DNA of 64,000 nt from Nocardiopsis potens DSM 45234 (GCF_000341105.1 NZ_ANBB01000056.1:40854-104853), one strand, 5' to 3'; positions 43,001-51,584 are shown, counted from the stretch's first letter. Notes: generated by a model not told the origin, from the letters alone. Numbers and translations: made by a program.

Positions 43001-44068
43001 CTAGAACGGGCGGCCGTACGGCCTGCTCCGCACCCGGTCGTAGATCCCGCGCAGCCGCGGCCGCCGGACCGCCGGCAGCCGCGCCAGGGTGTGCAGGAAG
43101 ATCTGCGGGTCCGGCCGCATCAGGGTCATCGGGCGCATCGGCGGCGGATCGTCGCGGAGGACCCCGGCGGGCAGTCCGCCCGTCGCGGGGACCGGCAGCC
43201 GCTCCTCGGGGACGACCAGCCGCGCCCACATTCCGGCGGGCAGGGGCACGGTCCGCCGCTCCGCACCGGGTGGCCGCCAGGCCTCCCCGGTCAGCGGATG
43301 GATCGGCACCACCGGGATGTCGGACGCACCGGCCGGGGCGGGCAGGCCGGGACCGGCGAACACCGCCCTTCGCACCGGCTCGCCGGCCGGCAGCAGTGCG
43401 TTCAGCGCCGGGGTGAACAGCTCGGCGAAGAGCCCGCCGGGAACCGCCACGGGGGCGCCCGCCGAGGCCGCCAGGAGGTGCGCCAGGCCCGAGCCGACGG
43501 CCGCCGACCACTCCGGGCTCCATCCCCCGGTCTGCTCGACCGGCGGCACGTCCCACCGCTCGCACGCCGGCGCCTCGTCCCGGTCCGCCGCCCGGGCGGC
43601 GGGCCCGCCGTCCGCAGCATCGCGCACGGCCTCCGGGTCGAACCAGACCGCCCGCCAGTACGAGCAGTCGTCGATGCAGGTGGCCACCTCCCGCCCGCAC
43701 CGCTCGCAGGCGAGGTTCGGCCCGTCGCTTCCGTCCAGCCCGCAGCAGTTGCCCGCGTACCTTCCGGGGATCAGGGCGGTGCCGCGCGTGTCGCCGGGCG
43801 CGACGACGATCGCCCCCGGGGCGCCGAAGGACAGGGCGTGCACCGGTGCGAACACGCCGCGGGCCGCCGCCTCGTCCGCTCCGATCTCGTCCCACCGCCG
43901 CCACGGAGGCCCGGAGGGCTCCGGGTCGACCGCATAGGTGCCCGATTCCATCAGCGCCGGGAGCAGCAGCCCGTTCCCCCAGCTCTGGCGGGCGTGCAGG
44001 GGCAGCGCGACCCGCGACACGGGAGCACTCAGCACGGCCCCGCACCCTGCGCACGCGAACACCGACAT
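43001..44068 (-). CDS. Uncharacterised protein with N-terminal zinc-ribbon Cys pairs
   Basis: 355 aa, family not recognised. It opens with FACAGCGAVLS, a CxxC ribbon half. Around residues 125-150 lie GNCCGLDGSDGPNLACERCGREVATCIDDC, a second, richer Cys cluster that may complete one or two metal sites. The rest is hydrophobic and Pro/Gly-rich, with HPLTGEAWRPPG near residue 270. ATG at 44068 matches the usual MSVFxCxxC opening; the earlier ATG adds only a His/Gly stretch. It resembles actinobacterial proteins seen near polymorphic immunity or MORN genes, but that link is weak. Confidence 0.55.
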   Translation of the reverse strand: MSVFACAGCGAVLSAPVSRVALPLHARQSWGNGLLLPALMESGTYAVDPEPSGPPWRRWDEIGADEAAARGVFAPVHALSFGAPGAIVVAPGDTRGTALIPGRYAGNCCGLDGSDGPNLACERCGREVATCIDDCSYWRAVWFDPEAVRDAADGGPAARAADRDEAPACERWDVPPVEQTGGWSPEWSAAVGSGLAHLLAASAGAPVAVPGGLFAELFTPALNALLPAGEPVRRAVFAGPGLPAPAGASDIPVVPIHPLTGEAWRPPGAERRTVPLPAGMWARLVVPEERLPVPATGGLPAGVLRDDPPPMRPMTLMRPDPQIFLHTLARLPAVRRPRLRGIYDRVRSRPYGRPF

Positions 44069-44104
44069 GCTCTCCCCCCCGCCGTGGGCGCCATGAGCTC
44101 CGTG

Positions 44105-44252
44105 ATGCGGTACTACCACTCTCCGCGAGCTGATCCTGGAGGAGGCCTCTCTTCCAGAGCTCGATGAGGTGATGGCACGCCTCGCCGAAGACGAGCCGAT
44201 CGACTACACCGCAGCGGACCTACGGGAGTTCAGGGCGGATGGTCACCGATGA
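44105..44252 (+). pseudogene. Antitoxin for the PIN toxin, start region frameshifted
   Basis: Bases 44121-44252 read LRELILEEASLPELDEVMAR...DYTAADLREFRADGHR, a typical VapB-like C-terminus, and the stop overlaps the toxin start (ATGA at 44249-44252). Upstream in the same frame a TGA at 44103-44105 comes before any ATG or GTG. The natural start would be ATG at 44105, which is one base out of frame: removing one base near 44108-44111 restores M-R-T-T-T-L-R-E-L. Either a one-base insertion has broken the gene or a non-standard start is used. An internal GTG/ATG near 44172 would give only about 26 residues. Confidence 0.55.
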
Positions 44253-44656
44253 GCTACATCGTCGACTGCTCGATCGCCATCAGGCTCCTGGCCGCCCGCC
44301 GGGAGGACGACCTGCTGCGCCATCGCCTCACGCGTCGGGTGCACGCGCCTGCGCTACTGGACGCGGAGGTCTCCGGCGTGATCCGCGGGCTGTCCGGCAC
44401 GAGTAAGCCCAACGTACGGATCACCGAGCGGCGGGCGCGGACGATGCTCGCCCGCTACCGGGGACTGCACACCACGCGCCACCCGATGCAGCCGCTCCAG
44501 CTCCGCGTGCAGGAACTGCGCGACGACCTCACCGCCTACGACGCGATGTACGTCGCCCTCACCGAGGGGCTGGAGCTTCCGCTCCTCACTGACGACACGG
44601 AACTCGCCAAGGCGGCAGGGCACCGGGCCCGGGTCCTGCACTACCCGCAGGAATGA
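44249..44656 (+). CDS. PIN-domain toxin (VapC-like ribonuclease)
   Basis: 135 aa PIN domain. Acidic active-site residues are present: D6 (YIVDCS), E40 (LLDAEV), D98 (LTAYDAMYVALTE) and D115/D116 (LLTDDTELAKAAG). VapC toxins cut tRNA or rRNA and are held inactive by the paired antitoxin, whose gene here is disrupted at its 5' end. ATG at 44249 overlaps the antitoxin stop. The stop overlaps the next open frame (ATGA at 44653). Confidence 0.85.
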   Translation: MSYIVDCSIAIRLLAARREDDLLRHRLTRRVHAPALLDAEVSGVIRGLSGTSKPNVRITERRARTMLARYRGLHTTRHPMQPLQLRVQELRDDLTAYDAMYVALTEGLELPLLTDDTELAKAAGHRARVLHYPQE

Positions 44657-45169
44657 CCACGCCGGCCGGAGCACCGATGCCCGCCCCGGGGCCCTCGGAC
44701 CGGCCGTGCTCGGCTGCTGGAGGATGCGCGGACCACCGGCCCTCCGCCGCTGCGGCATCGGCCACGAGCCCGGAAGGCCGAGGAACGGGACGGGACGGCG
44801 GGCCGGTCGGCCTCTGCGGCCCCGAAGCCGAGTACGACCCGGACCTCGCCCTGATGTTCTACCGCGGCGAGCCGTACACGGGGCGGATGGCGGCCTGCGC
44901 CGCGGACGGCACGCCCGTGGAGCCGGCGACCTACGAGAACGGCTTCGGGCAGGGCCCCAGCCGGGCCTGGTACCCCGACGGCGCCCCGAAGCGCCCCGAA
45001 GAGCGCCGGTACCGTCCACCGGAACCGGGCGGTCGGCGAATGGACCGACCGGTACCCGGACGGGGGCGTCCGGCGCCGCTCGCTGTTCGGCCCCGACGGG
45101 CGGCTGCTGCTGCGCGAGAGGTTCGACGAGTCCGGTGCGCTCGTGGACCGGCTGGACCGGAGGCCGTGA
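44653..45169 (+). pseudogene. MORN-type repeat protein broken by a 10-bp tandem duplication
   Basis: From about 44830 the frame reads EAEYDPDLALMFYRGEPYTG and GFGQGPSRAWYPDGAPK, the repeat pattern of MORN/toxin-antitoxin-like proteins. GCGCCCCGAA then occurs twice in tandem (44981-44990, 44991-45000). Removing one copy lets the frame continue as GTVHRNRAVGEWTDRYPDGG and FGPDGRLLLRERFDESGALV to a stop at 45167-45169, giving the missing repeats. The ten extra bases shift the frame so the gene as it stands is broken. The true start is unclear; 44653 (ATGA overlap with the toxin) is the earliest candidate, but its first 50 residues are low complexity. Confidence 0.7.
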
Positions 45170-45298
45170 GCGGGCCGCCGGGCCGCCCTCGCGGATTCCC
45201 CGGTTCCGGGGGTTTGACCTCCAGTGCACTCGAACTTCTACCGTGACCTGCGTTCGGCCGCCCGTGCGGCTCGGGACACGGAAACGGAAGAGGACATC

Positions 45299-46198
45299 AT
45301 GGCGACTTCGACCACCGGCGGCTCCGCGGACGCGGCCCCGCGCGTGAGCGTGCTCGGCCTGGGTGACATGGGGTCGGCGATCGCCCGGACCTTCGCCGAG
45401 CGGGGGTACCGCACGACGGTGTGGAACCGGACCGCGGGCAAGGCCGCGCCGCTGGCCGAGGCCGGGGCAGCGGTCGCCGCGACGGCCGCCGAGGCAACGC
45501 AGGCGAGCCCGCTGGTGGTGGTCTGCCTGCTCGACACGGCGGCGGTCGAGCAGGTGCTGGCCTCCCTCGGGGACGCGGTGGAGGGCAGGGTGCTGGTCAA
45601 CCTCACCAGCGGATCGCCCGCCCAGGCCCGCGGCCACGCCCGGTGGGCCGGCGAGCACGGCGCCGACTACATCGACGGCAAGATCATGGGCGACCCGCCG
45701 TACGTGGGCACCCCGAACATCATGTTCCCGTTCAGCGGCTCCCGGGAGGCGTTCCAGGCCCACGAGGCGGCGCTGAAGGAGCTGGGCACCATCGCCTACC
45801 ACGGCGAGGACGCCGGGGCGGCGGCGGTGGAGTTCATGGCCCAGGTCGCGGTCGGCTACGAGCTGCTCATCGGCTTCCTGCACACGCTCCGGCTGGTGCG
45901 CGCCGAGGGCGTCGACGCGGAGGAGTTCACCGGCCGGGTGGCGGCCTCGATGGCCGGCTACCCGCCGCTGCTGGAATCGATGGCCAAGGCGGTGAAGACC
46001 GGCGAGTACGGCCCGGACCTGGGGTCGCTGAACGTCCAGGCGGCGCTGATGGACGACATGATCTCCCACCGGGAGTCCCTGGGCGTGGAGGCGGTGCGGA
46101 TGCGCGAGGTCAAGCGGCTGATGGACCGCCGCATCGCCGACGGCCACGGCGACCAGGGCTTCTCCTCCCTGTTCGAGCTGCTTCCCCCGCGCGGCTGA
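45299..46198 (+). CDS. NAD(P)-dependent imine reductase/beta-hydroxyacid dehydrogenase-like
   Basis: 299 aa two-domain dehydrogenase. Rossmann motif VSVLGLGDMGSAIARTFAERGYRTTVWNRTAGKA selects NADPH through the Asn-Arg-Thr following beta-2. The helical C-terminal domain follows an inter-domain helix. ADYIDGKIMGDPPYVGTPNIMFPFSG and the absence of the dehydrogenase catalytic Lys (GxxGxGxxxKxxxN) favour imine-reductase-type members. Start at 45299 follows GGAAGAGG. Substrate unknown. It ends at a palindromic terminator. Confidence 0.82.
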   Translation: MATSTTGGSADAAPRVSVLGLGDMGSAIARTFAERGYRTTVWNRTAGKAAPLAEAGAAVAATAAEATQASPLVVVCLLDTAAVEQVLASLGDAVEGRVLVNLTSGSPAQARGHARWAGEHGADYIDGKIMGDPPYVGTPNIMFPFSGSREAFQAHEAALKELGTIAYHGEDAGAAAVEFMAQVAVGYELLIGFLHTLRLVRAEGVDAEEFTGRVAASMAGYPPLLESMAKAVKTGEYGPDLGSLNVQAALMDDMISHRESLGVEAVRMREVKRLMDRRIADGHGDQGFSSLFELLPPRG

Positions 46199-46291
46199 GG
46201 CCTTCCCGGGCCGCGGCGGCGGGGACGGAAACGGCCGCCACCGCCCCTCCTCCGCCTCCTCTCGCGGGCGGCGGGTCCGGCGCGGAGACGG

Positions 46292-46313
46292 GGAGGGCGG
46301 CCGGCCGCCCTCC
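46292..46313. terminator. Palindromic terminator between imine-reductase and ALDH genes
   Basis: 22-bp perfect palindrome with left arm GGAGGGCGGCC, lying between two convergent genes (stops at 46198 and 46333). Confidence 0.6.
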
Positions 46314-46332
46314 TCTCCGCTCTGCGGGGCGG

Positions 46333-47796
46333 CTACTTCTCCGGGGCGCCGTCGACCAGGCGGGGGATGCCGAGCGGGTTGGCGTCGCGCAGGGCCTCCG
46401 GGAGGAGGGGGTCGGGGACGGACTGGTAGGCGACCGGGCGGAGGAACCTGCGGATCGCCGTGGAGCCGACCGAGGTGTGCAGCACCGAGGTGGACGCCGG
46501 GTAGGGGCCGCCGTGGTGCATGGCGTGGGTGACCGAGACGCCGGTGGGCCAGCCGTTCCACAGCACCCGGCCGGCGTGTTCGGAGAGCACCGCCAGCAGG
46601 GCCGGGGCGACCTCGTCGGACTCCTCGCCGTGCACGGTGGAGGTGAGCTGGCCGTGCAGCGTCCCGGCGATCTCCGGCAGCCGGGCCTCGTCGTCGTAGC
46701 GGACCACCAGGGACGCCGGGCCGAAGCACTCCTCCAGCAGGCCCTCGGGGTCGGCGAGCAGCGCGTCGGCGTCGGCGGCCAGCAGCGACGGGGTCCACCC
46801 GTCGGCCCCGCCGTCGGCGCCCCGGACCAGCACCTGCACGCCGGGGCGGGCGGAGAGCCGGTCCAGCCCGGCGGCGAAGCCGCCGGCCACCCGGTCGTTG
46901 AGCAGCCGGGCCGCGGCGCGGCCCTCGATGTCGGCGACCAGCGGCCCCAGGTCGGCCTCCCGGGGCACCAGCAGCACGCCCGGCTTGGTGCAGAACTGCC
47001 CCGCCCCCTGGGTGAACGACCCGGCGTAGCCCTCCAGGATCTCCGGGCCGCGGGCCGCCATCGCCGCCCGGGTGACGAACACCGGGTTCACGCTGCCCAG
47101 CTCGCCGTAGAACGGGATCGGGTCCGGGCGCGAGGAGGCCAGGTCGAACAGGGCCCGCCCGCCCGGGATCGACCCGGTGAAGCCCACCGCCCGGGTGCGC
47201 GGGTGCAGCACCGCGCGGCGCCCGGTCTCCTCCCCGTAGACCACCGCGAACGCCCCCTCGGGCGCGCCCCCTCCGGCCAGCGCCGCGGCGACGGCCTCGC
47301 CGGTGGCGCGGGCCAGCCGCGGGTGCCCCGGGTGCGCCTTGACCACCACCGGGCACCCCGCGGCCAGCGCCGACGCGGTGTCGCCGCCGGCCGTGCTGAA
47401 CGCGAACGGGAAGTTGCTCGCCCCGAACACCGCGACCGGGCCGATCGGCACCAGCATCCGGCGCACGTCCGGCCGCGGCCCCATCCCCCATTTGCCGTCG
47501 GCCCGGTCGATCGAGGCCTCCAGGTATCCGCCCTGCTCCACCAGGTCGGCGAAGAACCGCAGCTGGAAGGTGGTGCGGCCGAGTTCGCCGCGGCAGCGCG
47601 GCTCGGGCAGGGAGCTCTCCTCGATCGCGATCGGGACCAGCTCCTCGGCCGCGGAGTCCAGCGCGTCCGCGGCGGCGCGCAGCAGCGCCGCCCGCTCCGC
47701 CGGGCGCATCGCGGCCAGCACCGGGGCGGCCTCGGCGGCCCGCTCCATCACCCGGTCCAGCGCTTCCTCGGTGGTGTCGGCGGGGATGCCCGTCAT
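46333..47796 (-). CDS. NADP-dependent aldehyde dehydrogenase (ketoglutarate-semialdehyde type)
   Basis: 487 aa. Cofactor site FGASNFPFAFSTAGGDT, Gly motif GFTGSIPGG, catalytic Glu232 (FYGELGSVNP) and Cys269 (TQGAGQFCTKPG). The FCTKPG and ELGSVNP variants are typical of alpha-ketoglutarate semialdehyde dehydrogenases in oxidative pentose, glucarate or hydroxyproline breakdown. It follows a GH1 glycosidase gene with 4-bp overlap (ATGA at 47793-47796), so both are in one operon, suggesting oxidation of a sugar-derived aldehyde. TetR divergent upstream likely controls both. Confidence 0.85.
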   Translation of the reverse strand: MTGIPADTTEEALDRVMERAAEAAPVLAAMRPAERAALLRAAADALDSAAEELVPIAIEESSLPEPRCRGELGRTTFQLRFFADLVEQGGYLEASIDRADGKWGMGPRPDVRRMLVPIGPVAVFGASNFPFAFSTAGGDTASALAAGCPVVVKAHPGHPRLARATGEAVAAALAGGGAPEGAFAVVYGEETGRRAVLHPRTRAVGFTGSIPGGRALFDLASSRPDPIPFYGELGSVNPVFVTRAAMAARGPEILEGYAGSFTQGAGQFCTKPGVLLVPREADLGPLVADIEGRAAARLLNDRVAGGFAAGLDRLSARPGVQVLVRGADGGADGWTPSLLAADADALLADPEGLLEECFGPASLVVRYDDEARLPEIAGTLHGQLTSTVHGEESDEVAPALLAVLSEHAGRVLWNGWPTGVSVTHAMHHGGPYPASTSVLHTSVGSTAIRRFLRPVAYQSVPDPLLPEALRDANPLGIPRLVDGAPEK

Positions 47797-49181
47797 GGCC
47801 GTGTCCTTTCCGCGTCCGCGGCCCGGGCCCGCCCGATCCAGGCCCGGTACCACTCGTAGGAGTCCTTCGGGGTGCGCTCGCCGGTGCCGAAGTCGACGTG
47901 GACCAGGCCGAACCGCTGGGTGTACCCCTCGGCCCATTCGAAGTTGTCCAGCAGCGACCAGGCGAAGTAGCCGCGCACGTCCACCCCGTCGGCGGCGGCG
48001 CGGGCCAGCGCGCGCAGGTGCCCGTCGAGGTAGGCGATGCGCTCCGGGTCGGCGACCCGGCCGGCGGCGTCCGGGGCGTCCGCCCGGGAGCAGCCGTTCT
48101 CGGTGACGAGGATCGGCGGCAGCGCGCGGCCGTACCGCTCCTGCAGCCCGGTGAGCAGCTCGTGCAGCCCGTCCGGGACCACCGGCCAGCCGAAGCCGGT
48201 GACCGGGGTGTCCGGGAAGGCGTCGGTGTAGGGCGGCATCGCGAACGGCAGGCCGTCCTCAGGGCCGGGCGGGGCGATCAGGGTCGGGTTGTAGTAGTTG
48301 ACGCCGAGCGCGTCCGCCGAGCCGTGGATCTCCGCCAGGTCGCCGGGGCGGACCGCGCCGGCGAGCGGCTCCGCCCAGCCGTCCGGCAGCTCCGGGTAGG
48401 CGCCGAGCAGCAGCGGGTCGAGGAAGACCCGGTTGTGCAGGGCGTCGTAGGCGCGGGCGGCCTCCTCGGCCGCGTCCCCGCCGCCGGGCAGCGGCCGCAC
48501 CGGGGTCAGGTTGTCCACCAGCATCGCCTCCCGGCCGGCGGCGCGGATCAGCGCCGCGGCGCGGGCGTGCGCCAGCAGCTGGTGGTGGGCGGCCGGAAGC
48601 GCGCCGGCCAGCAGCGCCTTCCCCGGTGCGTGCACACCGAAGGCGTACCCGAAGGCCATGTGCACGAACGGCTCGTTGAGGGTCCCCCACCGCCGCACCC
48701 GGTCGCCGTAGCGCTCCAGGGCGGCCGCGGTGTACTCGGCGAACGCGTCCACCGTGGCGCGGGAGAGCCAGCCGCCCTCCTCCTCCAGCGACCGCGGCAG
48801 GTCCCAGTGGTACAGGGTGGGCACCGGTTCGATGCCCGCCTCCAGCAGCCGGTCGATGAGCCGGTCGTAGAAGGCGGCGCCGGGGCCGCTCACCGCGCCG
48901 CGCCCGGCGGGCAGGATCCGCGGCCAGGCCAGCGAGAACCGGTAGGCGTTCGCGCCCAGCCGCGCCATCAGCGCGACGTCCTCGGCGTAGCGGCGGTAGT
49001 GGTCGCAGGCGGTGCGCGCGGTGGCCCCGCCGGCGATCCGCCCGGGTTCGGCGGCGAAGGCGTCCCAGATCGACGGGCCGCGCTCGCCGGCGCCCCCTTC
49101 CACCTGGTGCGAGGCGGTCGCGGTGCCCCACAGGAAACCGCTCGGGAATTGCGGGACGCTCTGCGGCCCGGACGGGATCAC
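47793..49181 (-). CDS. GH1 beta-glucosidase
   Basis: 462 aa, complete family 1 glycosidase. N-terminal signature FLWGTATASHQVEGG, acid/base Glu170 in TLNEPF, and nucleophile Glu361 in ILVTENG. The end has FAWSLLDNFEWAEGYTQRFGLVHVDF. No signal peptide, so it acts inside the cell on imported disaccharides or glycosides. GTG at 49181 is preceded by AAGGAG. First gene of a two-gene operon with the aldehyde dehydrogenase; divergent from the TetR gene at 49298. Confidence 0.92.
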   Translation of the reverse strand: MIPSGPQSVPQFPSGFLWGTATASHQVEGGAGERGPSIWDAFAAEPGRIAGGATARTACDHYRRYAEDVALMARLGANAYRFSLAWPRILPAGRGAVSGPGAAFYDRLIDRLLEAGIEPVPTLYHWDLPRSLEEEGGWLSRATVDAFAEYTAAALERYGDRVRRWGTLNEPFVHMAFGYAFGVHAPGKALLAGALPAAHHQLLAHARAAALIRAAGREAMLVDNLTPVRPLPGGGDAAEEAARAYDALHNRVFLDPLLLGAYPELPDGWAEPLAGAVRPGDLAEIHGSADALGVNYYNPTLIAPPGPEDGLPFAMPPYTDAFPDTPVTGFGWPVVPDGLHELLTGLQERYGRALPPILVTENGCSRADAPDAAGRVADPERIAYLDGHLRALARAAADGVDVRGYFAWSLLDNFEWAEGYTQRFGLVHVDFGTGERTPKDSYEWYRAWIGRARAADAERTRP

Positions 49182-49297
49182 GAAGCGCGCTCCTTAACAG
49201 GCCGGAATCGGCCAAACCGGTGTCCCCGCCGGTAGCGGGCGGCCGCCCCGGATATTACGGGAACCGTCCGTTTCCGGAAAGGCATCATAGGTTCGTG

Positions 49298-49960
49298 ATG
49301 ACTACCTCTCGCAGTTCCACCGGCACGGCGCTGTCCGTCGAACCCGCACTGGCCCACGCCCCGCTCCGCCGCCGCCCGGCGCAGCAGCGCAGCAGGGAGC
49401 GGGTCCGCAGAATGCTCGACGCCTGCGCCGAGCTGCTCGACGAGGCCGGCTACAGCGAGCTGTCCACCACCCGGATCGCGGAGCGGGCCGGGGTCGCCAT
49501 CGGCTCCGTCTACCAGTTCTTCCCGGACAAGCGCGCCATCACCCAGGCCCTCGGCCTGCGTTATCTGGACATGTTCAGCTCCCGGGTGGGCGCGCGCATC
49601 GAAGCGGGCGGATTCGGCCATTGGAGCGAGGCCGTCGACGTCGTCATCGACGAATACCTGGACATGCACCGAACCGTCCCGGGATTCCGCAGCCTGCATT
49701 TCGGCGACGTGGTCGACGTGAACCTGCTCGATTCCGGCGCGGACAACAACGGGGTCATCGCGACGCGCCTGCGCGAGCTGCTCACCGCGCTGGCCGGGGC
49801 GTCCGAGGGGGAGCGGCTGGACCGGGCGGTGACCGTGGCGGTGGAGGCCGCCGACGCGGTGCTGAAGCTGGCGTTCCGCCGCGACCCCGACGGCGACCCG
49901 GCCCTGATCGAGGAGACCAAGGTGATGCTCCGCGCCTACCTCGGCCGGCACGTGGACTGA
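49298..49960 (+). CDS. TetR-family regulator
   Basis: 220 aa. The helix-turn-helix is STTRIAERAGVAIGSVYQFFPDKRAITQALG (about residues 50-80), preceded by RRMLDACAELLDEAGYSELS. The C-terminal region is all-helical as usual. ATG at 49298 is used; GTG three bases earlier is possible. It is divergent from the GH1-ALDH operon with 116 bp between, so it is the likely local repressor. GGAACCGTCCGTTTCC around 49260-49276 is an imperfect palindrome that could be its operator. Confidence 0.85.
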   Translation: MTTSRSSTGTALSVEPALAHAPLRRRPAQQRSRERVRRMLDACAELLDEAGYSELSTTRIAERAGVAIGSVYQFFPDKRAITQALGLRYLDMFSSRVGARIEAGGFGHWSEAVDVVIDEYLDMHRTVPGFRSLHFGDVVDVNLLDSGADNNGVIATRLRELLTALAGASEGERLDRAVTVAVEAADAVLKLAFRRDPDGDPALIEETKVMLRAYLGRHVD

Positions 49961-49998
49961 GCCCCGTCCCCTTCCGCGGAACCGGGCCCGCGGAAGGG

Positions 49999-50062
49999 CG
50001 GTGGTCTTGGCGTTGCGGGGGTATCAGAGCGCTCTGATACCCCCGCAACGCCAAGACCACCG
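49999..50062. repeat. Palindromic hairpin element 3
   Basis: Perfect 31-bp arms (49999-50029, 50032-50062) around CG. The left arm contains CTTGGCGTTGCGGGGGTATC and ends TCAGAG. It lies between the convergent TetR and FAD-oxidoreductase genes (stops at 49960 and 50077). It differs from the element at 36452 at four arm positions, each compensated in the other arm. Confidence 0.85.
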
Positions 50063-50076
50063 GATCCCGCCGGGGA

Positions 50077-51456
50077 CTAGCCGTGCACCCGCTCGGCGAG
50101 TTTGCGGGCGGCGATCAGCACCGGGTCCCAGACCGGGGAGAACGGCGGGGCGTAGCCGAGGTCCATGCCGCTCATGTCGAGGACGTCCATGCCGTTCCAG
50201 AGCGCGGTGGCGAGCACGTCGACCCGCTTGGCCGCGTTCTCCCGGCCGACGATCTGGCCGCCCAGCAGCCGGCCGGTGTCCCGCTCGGCGAGCAGCTTGA
50301 GCGTCATCGGCTGCGCCCCGGGGTAGTAGCCGGCCCGGGAGTCCGACGTCATCACCACCGTCTCGTAGGCGAACCCGGCCGCCGCGGCCTCGGCCTCGTT
50401 CAGGCCGGTGCGCGCCACCTCCACCGCGCAGATCTTGGTGACGGCGGTGCCCACCACCCCCTCGAACCGGGCGTAGCCGCCGCCGATGTCGATGCCGGCG
50501 ACCCGGCCCTGCTTGTTGGCGTGGGTGCCCAGGGCGATCGCGGCCGGCGCCCTGCTGACCCGGTGGAACACCTCCACGCAGTCCCCGGCGGACCACACGC
50601 CCGGCACCGAGGTGCGCATCCGGGCGTCCACCTTGACGCCGCCGGTGGGGCCGGTCTCCAGGCCGGCCTCTTCGGCCAGCCGGCTGTCCGGGCGCACGCC
50701 CAGGCCCAGGCAGACGATGTCGGCGGGGTACTCGCCGCCGGTGTCGGTGTGCACCGCGCTCACCCGGCCGCCGTCGACCGCGACCGCGGTGGCCCGTTCC
50801 CCGGTGCGCACCGCGACGCCCATCTCCTCCATCGCCCCGCGCACCAGTGCGCCCATGTCCGGGTCGAGGGTGCCCATCGGCTCGGGCCCGGAGTCGACGA
50901 CGGTGACCTCCAGGCCGCGTGTGAGGAACGCCTCGGCCATCTCCAGCCCGATGTAGCCGCCGCCGACCACCACGGCCCGGCGCGGCCCGTGCCGCTCCAG
51001 GAACGCCGAGACCTCGGTGCCGTCGTCCAGGGTCTGCACCCCGAACACCCCGTAGGCGTCGAATCCGGGCAGGTCAGGGCGGCGGGGCCGGGCGCCGGTG
51101 GCGATCACCAGGCGGTCGTAGCGCTCGGTGTAGGCGCCGCCCGGGCCGGTCGCGGTGACCTCGCGGCGCTCGGTGTCGATCGCGGTGACCTCGGTCCCGG
51201 TGCGCGCCTCGATGGCGTGGTCGCGCCAGAAGACCTCGGGGGTCCGGGCGATCAGGTCCTCCGGACTGGGTACGGTTTTCCCGACCAGGTAGGGGATGCC
51301 GCATGCGGAGTAGGACGTGTGGGAGCCTCGTTCCAGGGCGACGATCTCCAGGTCCTCCGGACCGATCCGTCGGCGCGCCTGGGAGGCCGCGCTCATGCCC
51401 GCCGCGTCGCCGCCGACGACGACGAGGCGTGGCCGGGCGTTCATCTCTCGCTTCAT
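50077..51456 (-). CDS. FAD-dependent pyridine nucleotide-disulfide oxidoreductase (CoA-disulfide reductase type)
   Basis: 459 aa. N-terminal FAD site VVVGGDAAGMSAASQARRR, single redox Cys52 in SYSACGIPY, NADH site AVVVGGGYIGLEMAEAFL, and WSAGDCVE near the FAD C-motif. The single Cys in this position, without a CxxxxC pair, marks the CoA-disulfide reductase/NADH oxidase/persulfide reductase group. It could reduce CoA or related disulfides. ATG at 51456 is preceded by GGGAGAGG. C-terminal dimer domain includes YAPPFSPVWDP. Confidence 0.87.
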   Translation of the reverse strand: MKREMNARPRLVVVGGDAAGMSAASQARRRIGPEDLEIVALERGSHTSYSACGIPYLVGKTVPSPEDLIARTPEVFWRDHAIEARTGTEVTAIDTERREVTATGPGGAYTERYDRLVIATGARPRRPDLPGFDAYGVFGVQTLDDGTEVSAFLERHGPRRAVVVGGGYIGLEMAEAFLTRGLEVTVVDSGPEPMGTLDPDMGALVRGAMEEMGVAVRTGERATAVAVDGGRVSAVHTDTGGEYPADIVCLGLGVRPDSRLAEEAGLETGPTGGVKVDARMRTSVPGVWSAGDCVEVFHRVSRAPAAIALGTHANKQGRVAGIDIGGGYARFEGVVGTAVTKICAVEVARTGLNEAEAAAAGFAYETVVMTSDSRAGYYPGAQPMTLKLLAERDTGRLLGGQIVGRENAAKRVDVLATALWNGMDVLDMSGMDLGYAPPFSPVWDPVLIAARKLAERVHG

Positions 51457-51584
51457 ACGGCCTCTCCCGCCGGATACCGGTGCTTCGGCCCGCCCGCGTT
51501 CCATGGGATCATCCCTGAGCGACGGTCGGGCGACTTGGTGGCTTTCTCCGTGATCACCCACGATTGTCTAGGAGGGCGACGTAC

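Noticed and set aside
44706..45347. 213-aa alternative frame over the MORN-type remnant and imine-reductase start
   Set aside because: Its translation lacks MORN repeats and overlaps the real start of the reductase; the tandem duplication explains the frame change better.
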